DNA from: an uncultured Planctomyces sp.
Lineage (GTDB): Bacteria; Planctomycetota; Planctomycetia; Planctomycetales; Planctomycetaceae
DNA length: 64,000 nucleotides
Assembly: GCA_937904325.1 (NCBI GenBank)
Contig: CALGTK010000107.1
Span: 1-64,000 of the forward strand
Direction: 5' to 3'
Under the pieces are notes generated by a model. That model searched no databases. It saw only the letters and a program-made list of their open reading frames with translations, and was not told the origin of the DNA. The stretch's first letter is position 1, and the number at the start of each line of letters is the position of its first letter. The translations under genes were made by a program, and so were the position numbers. Shown here in pieces: positions 58,542 to 64,000 of this stretch.

Positions 58542-61500
58542 TCAATCCAGATAGATGGTTTCGTTGGCGCAAAGCAGCGCGGCGACGAAGTCGGACCGTT
58601 GTTCGAACTCCCCCGCCAGCATCAACTCGCGATTTGTCGGAGGACGCTGCATGATTGCAAAGAAGATTTGTTCGATACTGACATCGCGACCAATGCGTTG
58701 CAGGAATCTGTCTGCGACACCGTGAGCGCCATTGGGTTGATTCATTAGAAACAGAGCCTGAGTAGCCGTGATCGAGGCCGTGCGGCGTTCGACCAGTTCA
58801 ACGTTCGGCGCCGCGTCAAAATGTCGAGGATAATCGGCAGCGGTGGGCAGTGCAGAGTTCCGCGCTCCTGGAGAGTCATAACGTCGACCGGAAACCAACC
58901 AGGCCATGGTGTTGGCAATCGGCTCATATTCCAGACGGCGCACCGCTTGCCTGGCAAAGAAGTGGTTGTTGCTGTCTCGCTCGATGTGCTGATCGGAGGC
59001 GACCGAATCCCGCCGGTAGGCTTTGCTCAGCACAATTTCCCGGACGACGGATTTCACTGACCAGTCATGCGTCACGAAACGAGCGGCCAAACCATTAATG
59101 ACCTCCGGGAGTTCCGGGCTCTGACCGAGACGTCCCAGTTCCTTCGGTGTTCGGCAAAGAGCCTGACCGAACAGTTTTTGCCACACGCGGTTAATAACTG
59201 TACGAGCAATCAACGCGGCCTGCGTAGAGTCCGGAACGGTCAGCCAGTTGGCGAGTTGCAGACGTCCGCTGCCTTCGAGTCGCGGTTTCGATTCACCGAA
59301 AAACCCTGGTTCGCCAAAAAACTCAGGGAAGCCACGCGGGATGAGTTCGCCGGGATAGAGCACATCGCCCCGATCGAGAATGCGGGCATCGCCAATGTAG
59401 GGTTTGAAGAGCCAGGCGATCTTCGGGTCGTTGGCATTCAGAATAGCCCCCTCCGGGCGTGGCAGATCCCTGAGTTCTTCTGCGCGGCGCAGTCCGCCGT
59501 CGGTGCGCACGTAAAGGTGGTTCGGCTTGGGTTCCTCCCATTGGCGCAGCACGTTTGCAGGCAGTTCCGCGGCGATCTCCTGAATGCGATCGTCCATCCT
59601 GGCGAGTTCCGCCACCTCCGGGTCTGTGTCGGCAAATCCGCCGAAGCGGTATCGTCGACCCCAAAGCTTGCGTTCGGCAGCCCAGAAAACGTCGGCCTTC
59701 TTCAGCTCCTTCGTGAGTTCCGGCAAACCAAAGACTTCCGCGCGCTCGATCAATCCAATCTGGCTCTTGTGACCGTTGATGAAGTGATCGAAAGACGGCC
59801 CGAGATTTAGCGGGGAGAAGGTGAAGTTGGCCAGCATCTTTTCCTTCTCGCGGGCGGCCTTGCGGATGTCGTCGGCCAACCGCGACTTGCCCTGACTCTG
59901 AGCGTCCTCCAATTCGGCCTTCAACAGCACCAGGTCGATTTCATGAAGGCGTTTTGCCCTGGGCGTGATCTCGATGGTGCGGTTGTTGATGAAATATTTG
60001 CGGCCCTCAACGCCACGGGTTTTCTTCGCGGCAATGCTTGCTGCCAACGCCTGTCGACGAAGGCGGCCTTCGAGAGTGGTTTTCTCCTGCATCAATGCTG
60101 CGAGGCGAAGTGCATACTGGTCGGCCTCGGCCCTTGATGTGGTGTCGACGGGAAGGGGTGCGTGTCCGCTACTTTGGAAGAAGCCGAGCAAGGCGTAGTA
60201 GTCTAGTTGTGAAATTGGATCGAACTTGTGGTCGTGACAACGGGCGCATTCCAGACTGATTCCCATCAGGGATCGCCCAAGAAACTCGATGCCTTCGTCC
60301 AACTTGTCCATCAGCACAAACGATTCAACAGCGGCGTTCTCAAACGTGCGCGGCCCGTTGATTGGCACGACGGCTGCGAGTGCCTGATCGATGGAATAGT
60401 CGCGTCCGTTCCATGCCGGCATCTTGTCGCCAGCAATGTGTGCGCGAGCAAACCAGTCCCAGGGACGGTCGTCGTTAAAACAGCGAACCACCCAGGCTTC
60501 ATAACGATCCGCGTCGATCGCCGGTCCACGCGTCGGCTGACCGGTCGAACCATTGCGTGTGTAATCCATCCAATGTCGCCCCCATCGCCAGCCGTAATGC
60601 GGAGAATCGAGCAGCCGCGTCACCACCTTTTCATAGGCACCGGGTGAATCGTCGTTCGTAAAAGCTTTGATTTCTTCCAACGTGGGCGGATAGCCGATCA
60701 GGTCGTACGTGACTCGCCGCAGCAATTGGTGACGGCGTGCTTCCTTCGCTGGCATCACTCCGAGTCGACGGTGGTGCCGTTGCAATTCGCTGTCGATGCT
60801 CCACTGAGTGTTGTCCTTCGGCAGCCGACGAAATGCCCAGTGGTTGCGATCGGCATCACTGATCGTGAACTGCTTCTCGCGAGCCAGCACCTTTCGGTCG
60901 GCAGGCCACGGCAGCCCTTTGGCAACCCACATTTCGAACGCCACGATCTGAGCATCACTCAAGTTGTCGCCGCCGCGAGGCATCTGCAGTTCGCCCTCGT
61001 GCCGAATCGCTTTGATAAGCAGACTCTCATCCGGCTTTCCGACGGTGGCCGCCGGCCCACGCGCACCTCCGCCTAGAATCCCCTGACGCGACGTGAGCCG
61101 CAGTCCGTGCTCGGGTTCGTCACCGGCATGACACTTGAAACATCGCTCTGCAAGCACCGGACGGATCTCCCGCTCGAAGAACGCCACGTCGTCAGCCGGA
61201 AAGATCATCGAATCGTCCTTCGCGCCTTCCGCGATCCATCGTCGCAGCAGAGCGATCTCAGCCGTCGGCAACGGATCGCCGTTTTCAGGCATCGACGGTT
61301 CTTTGACGCCGGTCAGCACCTGAATGAGCGAACTCTCATCCGGCTTGCCGGGCACGATCGCCGCACCGAGCTCATCGCCCCCGCGACGCATCGTCTCCAA
61401 CCGAGTCAGGTCCAGTCCGCCGCTTTGTTCATCTTCGTGATGGCACTTGTTGCACCGCTGTTCGAGCAGCGGCAGCACCTCGCGTTCAAAGCTCACCGGT

Positions 61501-61559
61501 TCCGATGCCTGTGCTGTGGCAATGATCGATAGCATCGCGATGGAAGTGAAGAGTTTCAT
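58542..61559 (-). CDS. PSD1/DUF1549-DUF1553 protein with two N-terminal cytochrome c-like (CxxCH) domains
   Basis: LPLLEQRCNKCHHEDEQSGGLDL and RPVLAERCFKCHAGDEPEHGLRL; ECARCHDHKFDPISQLDYYALLGFF; ALIARTVINRVWQKLFGQALCRTPKELGRLGQSPELPEVINGLA. ORF open to 61631. Confidence 0.94.
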   Translation of the reverse strand: MKLFTSIAMLSIIATAQASEPVSFEREVLPLLEQRCNKCHHEDEQSGGLDLTRLETMRRGGDELGAAIVPGKPDESSLIQVLTGVKEPSMPENGDPLPTAEIALLRRWIAEGAKDDSMIFPADDVAFFEREIRPVLAERCFKCHAGDEPEHGLRLTSRQGILGGGARGPAATVGKPDESLLIKAIRHEGELQMPRGGDNLSDAQIVAFEMWVAKGLPWPADRKVLAREKQFTISDADRNHWAFRRLPKDNTQWSIDSELQRHHRRLGVMPAKEARRHQLLRRVTYDLIGYPPTLEEIKAFTNDDSPGAYEKVVTRLLDSPHYGWRWGRHWMDYTRNGSTGQPTRGPAIDADRYEAWVVRCFNDDRPWDWFARAHIAGDKMPAWNGRDYSIDQALAAVVPINGPRTFENAAVESFVLMDKLDEGIEFLGRSLMGISLECARCHDHKFDPISQLDYYALLGFFQSSGHAPLPVDTTSRAEADQYALRLAALMQEKTTLEGRLRRQALAASIAAKKTRGVEGRKYFINNRTIEITPRAKRLHEIDLVLLKAELEDAQSQGKSRLADDIRKAAREKEKMLANFTFSPLNLGPSFDHFINGHKSQIGLIERAEVFGLPELTKELKKADVFWAAERKLWGRRYRFGGFADTDPEVAELARMDDRIQEIAAELPANVLRQWEEPKPNHLYVRTDGGLRRAEELRDLPRPEGAILNANDPKIAWLFKPYIGDARILDRGDVLYPGELIPRGFPEFFGEPGFFGESKPRLEGSGRLQLANWLTVPDSTQAALIARTVINRVWQKLFGQALCRTPKELGRLGQSPELPEVINGLAARFVTHDWSVKSVVREIVLSKAYRRDSVASDQHIERDSNNHFFARQAVRRLEYEPIANTMAWLVSGRRYDSPGARNSALPTAADYPRHFDAAPNVELVERRTASITATQALFLMNQPNGAHGVADRFLQRIGRDVSIEQIFFAIMQRPPTNRELMLAGEFEQRSDFVAALLCANETIYLD

Positions 61560-61677
61560 GGGCATTGATATATCGTGGGGCAGGTTGAGCTCCTTAACTG
61601 TTTCGGCTTTGGCAACCCGAAACGCTACCAAACTGTGACGAAACTGCCACTACTTTAATTGAGTTGAAAATCGAAGA

Positions 61678-63057
61678 TTACAAGCTGTCCAGTTTATTGG
61701 ACGCGGTGTAGGCCTTTGCATCAGCTTCGAGATTCGCGAGATTCGGATCGGTTTCGTGCTCGTACTCCTTGATCGCCTTGCTGGCGGCGACGACAGCTCT
61801 GTTGCGGACCTGAAACTCGGGATCACTGTTCAGCGATTTACGGATGGCGTTGCGTTCTGTGACGGCGGCGTCCACGATTTCGAAGGCTTTCGGGTAGTGG
61901 GATTCAAGCTCGGCTTGTCGACGGGTCGTTTCGACGACGAACGCAGCGAGTTGCTTGTCACCGGCGGCTTCGAGTTGGGCGCGGACCAAGCCGAGTTCCG
62001 ACGGGAACCGGTTTCTGTTGACTCCATCCTCTTTGAGCCGCGCAAGCTCGGGCTTTGTGGAGAGGACGTAATCGTCTTCCGCGCGACGTGCTTTGTGGAC
62101 TAGAGTTTCCATAATCTTGAAGTCAGGGTCGGTCGCCTTGATGTGCTGTTTCTTCTTTGCGATGAGTTTGCCGAGTTGCTTGTGAGTAACGAAGGCTTCC
62201 GCGTATTCCACGTGCAAAGCAGCCTGGAACTTTTCGTGCCTGGCCACGAGGTCCCGGTAGGCCTGGTCCTCCAGTGTGAGGCGGGATTTGAGGTTCATGC
62301 AGGCAAGCTTGTAACGCTCGGCAGGGTCGCGACTGACCGGGTCGCGGTTGGCCTGGGCCTTCGCGAGTTGCTGGCGAGTCACGATCCAGTCTTCGCGTTG
62401 GCCGCTGGCCTTCCAGACGCGGACGTTGTCGATCGAGGCACCGGGGAGATCGAACTGAAAGGCGAAATACTGGCGAGTGCGGTCAATGATCGGGTGTTTG
62501 CCGACAACAAACTCCTTGTTGCTCAGGTGTGAAACGATTTCGTCGCGCCAGTATTCGACCGTGATGGTCTGCCATTGGTCGCGACGAGGTTTACGGACAC
62601 ATTCGCCAAGCTGGGCGGGAACCAGTCCTGCATCGCGATCGACCGGGGTATTGACCTGGAAGTGATCGGCGTGGATTTGAGTGACGCTGTTGTAGTGTCC
62701 GCCGCTACCAGTCACGAGCCGAAGGTCGTTCGTCCGGCCGGAGAATATGAAGTCGAACTGGATGATCGTATTGTGGAAGGAGGAGTCTTTGAGGAAGACC
62801 CGTTTAGTTTCGGTCGGATCGACGTTCGTCCGCAGCAGAGCGCCATCACGCAATGCGAAATCGGCCTTGAATCCCCAGCGATCTGAGACCGTCTTCGGAT
62901 CGAAGTCTTCTGAGAAAATAAGCTCGCCAGGAATACACATCAGCGATTTGGGCGGAGAGGGAGTCTCGGCATTTGCGATCGCGGAGATCGCACAGATGCA
63001 GAATAGAGACAGGATGAGACGCGATGTCATTGTGTTGGTCCGCATAATGAGTTCCAA
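61678..63057 (-). CDS. Secreted LamG/DUF1080-like (concanavalin-type) domain protein with coiled-coil C-terminus
   Basis: Signal ILSLFCICAISAIANA; GELIFSEDFDPKTVSDRWGFKADFALRDGALLRTN...; VRVWKASG; C-terminal half charged/helical. Confidence 0.6.
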   Translation of the reverse strand: MELIMRTNTMTSRLILSLFCICAISAIANAETPSPPKSLMCIPGELIFSEDFDPKTVSDRWGFKADFALRDGALLRTNVDPTETKRVFLKDSSFHNTIIQFDFIFSGRTNDLRLVTGSGGHYNSVTQIHADHFQVNTPVDRDAGLVPAQLGECVRKPRRDQWQTITVEYWRDEIVSHLSNKEFVVGKHPIIDRTRQYFAFQFDLPGASIDNVRVWKASGQREDWIVTRQQLAKAQANRDPVSRDPAERYKLACMNLKSRLTLEDQAYRDLVARHEKFQAALHVEYAEAFVTHKQLGKLIAKKKQHIKATDPDFKIMETLVHKARRAEDDYVLSTKPELARLKEDGVNRNRFPSELGLVRAQLEAAGDKQLAAFVVETTRRQAELESHYPKAFEIVDAAVTERNAIRKSLNSDPEFQVRNRAVVAASKAIKEYEHETDPNLANLEADAKAYTASNKLDSL

Positions 63058-63129
63058 ACCTTCTGAGTTCCGAGCCTTCGTGTCTTTCCAAATGTCGTCG
63101 GTTAAATTCAGTTATTCAAAATGCAAAGC

Positions 63130-63999
63130 TCACTTCTCCAGAGCCGCAAGCTGTTTCCTGACCATCGCCGACTGTTGAGCATCCAGGATTTGCCAGCAGG
63201 CGAGCCCGTTACCCACGAGGTCCCACTCGTCGAATTCCCAGACAACCTTTTTGTCTTTCGTGATCTCGAAAATCTGAGGATTCTCTTCGCCGGCATGACA
63301 GTTTCCAGCAACGATATTTCCATTGGGCAATTCTTGCAGGGCCGTCATCCAACCAAGCGTAATCTTTGAGCCAGGGACTGTTTCGGAAATCTCCCAGACG
63401 ACCTTTTTCTCGGGAGTCACTTCAACGACGCTGTTTCCGCTGCCGGAACAGATCAATGTATTACCGTTCTTCAGTCGAATCGCGCCGAAGACTTTGGTAC
63501 CGATTTCGTATTCCCAGACCACGTTCCCTTTGGCATCGTATTCGGTCACGACTCCAGGTTTTTCTGCACAGGCGAGGTAGTGACCATTGTCCAGAATTCG
63601 CATCAATCGCGTCTTCTTGCGGTCGCCTTCGCCAAGCGGCACCTCTTTGACAAGTTTTCCGTCCTTGTCGACATGGATGATTCGGCCGACTCTGCTTTCC
63701 ACAATGACAGTTTCACCGTTGTCCAGCCGGTCGAACGCGTGCACATCAACTTTCTTACCCTCATTTCCATTCATCGTGGCGCTGTCGTATTCCCACACGA
63801 CTTTTTTCCCTAGCGTGAGCTCCTGCGTTTTTGTCCAGGAGTCATGAAACAGAATATTTCCGCTGGGCAGCAAGTGGACATCATGGTGCCCGGCGTGTCC
63901 TTTCTGTGGCCCCGCCGTATTGTGTTTCCAAAGCACCTTTCCATCTGATTCACAGATGGCAAGAACGTTGTTTCCATAAGATGCGCCGACGAGAACCAA
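63130..63999 (-). CDS. Beta-propeller protein (PQQ/arylsulfotransferase-like repeats); 5' end truncated by window
   Basis: Repeats GKVLWKHNTAG, KKVVWEYDSA, GNVVWEYEIGTK, KKVVWEISET, KKVVWEFDEWD. Confidence 0.75.
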   Translation of the reverse strand: MVLVGASYGNNVLAICESDGKVLWKHNTAGPQKGHAGHHDVHLLPSGNILFHDSWTKTQELTLGKKVVWEYDSATMNGNEGKKVDVHAFDRLDNGETVIVESRVGRIIHVDKDGKLVKEVPLGEGDRKKTRLMRILDNGHYLACAEKPGVVTEYDAKGNVVWEYEIGTKVFGAIRLKNGNTLICSGSGNSVVEVTPEKKVVWEISETVPGSKITLGWMTALQELPNGNIVAGNCHAGEENPQIFEITKDKKVVWEFDEWDLVGNGLACWQILDAQQSAMVRKQLAALEK

Positions 64000-64000
64000 A

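Noticed and set aside
59067-59810. 247-aa plus-strand ORF
   Set aside because: Antisense to the DUF1549/DUF1553 gene with conserved motifs on the minus strand.
1-64000. Mobile elements, integrases, CRISPR-Cas, defence systems, phage genes, biosynthetic megasynthases, tRNA/rRNA
   Set aside because: None of the ORF translations show transposase/integrase/Cas/NRPS/PKS motifs and no tRNA/rRNA sequence was recognised by eye; a tRNAscan/Infernal run would be needed to be certain about small RNAs.

Overview
This 64 kb window looks like chromosomal DNA from a planctomycete. That is inferred from the co-occurrence of DUF1501 and DUF1549/DUF1553 (PSD1-type cytochrome) proteins, many S1 sulfatases, PVC-type CxxCH dehydrogenases and Tat-exported enzymes. 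The left part (about 1-34 kb) is mostly housekeeping or mixed content: an ABC exporter pair, giant PQQ-type propeller protein, SMP-30-like lipoprotein, amidohydrolase, trpD, SGNH hydrolase, glgX, ECF sigma/anti-sigma plus a downstream gene, BatA/VWA protein, clpX, C-terminal processing protease, PIG-L deacetylase, tsaD, 2OG-Fe(II) oxygenase and ELM1-like protein. The right part (34-64 kb) is a sulfatase-rich catabolic island: a divergent sulfatase/M14-peptidase pair, then about 26 kb of co-directional minus-strand genes. These include an SGNH/dehydrogenase/cytochrome fusion, a glycosidase-like protein, four more sulfatases, two DUF1501+DUF1553 pairs, a Tat-exported enolase-superfamily enzyme, a lectin-like coiled-coil protein and a truncated propeller protein. 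I saw no tRNA, rRNA, CRISPR array, IS element or phage module. The best candidates for follow-up are the sulfatase island as a polysaccharide utilisation locus, the ABC permease with a propeller-like insertion, the translationally coupled ELM1-like/2OG-oxygenase pair, a clearly decayed VOC-family pseudogene, and a sulfatase with a non-canonical CSATR active-site motif and an extra C-terminal domain. All family calls come from reading the translated ORFs; no database search was run.
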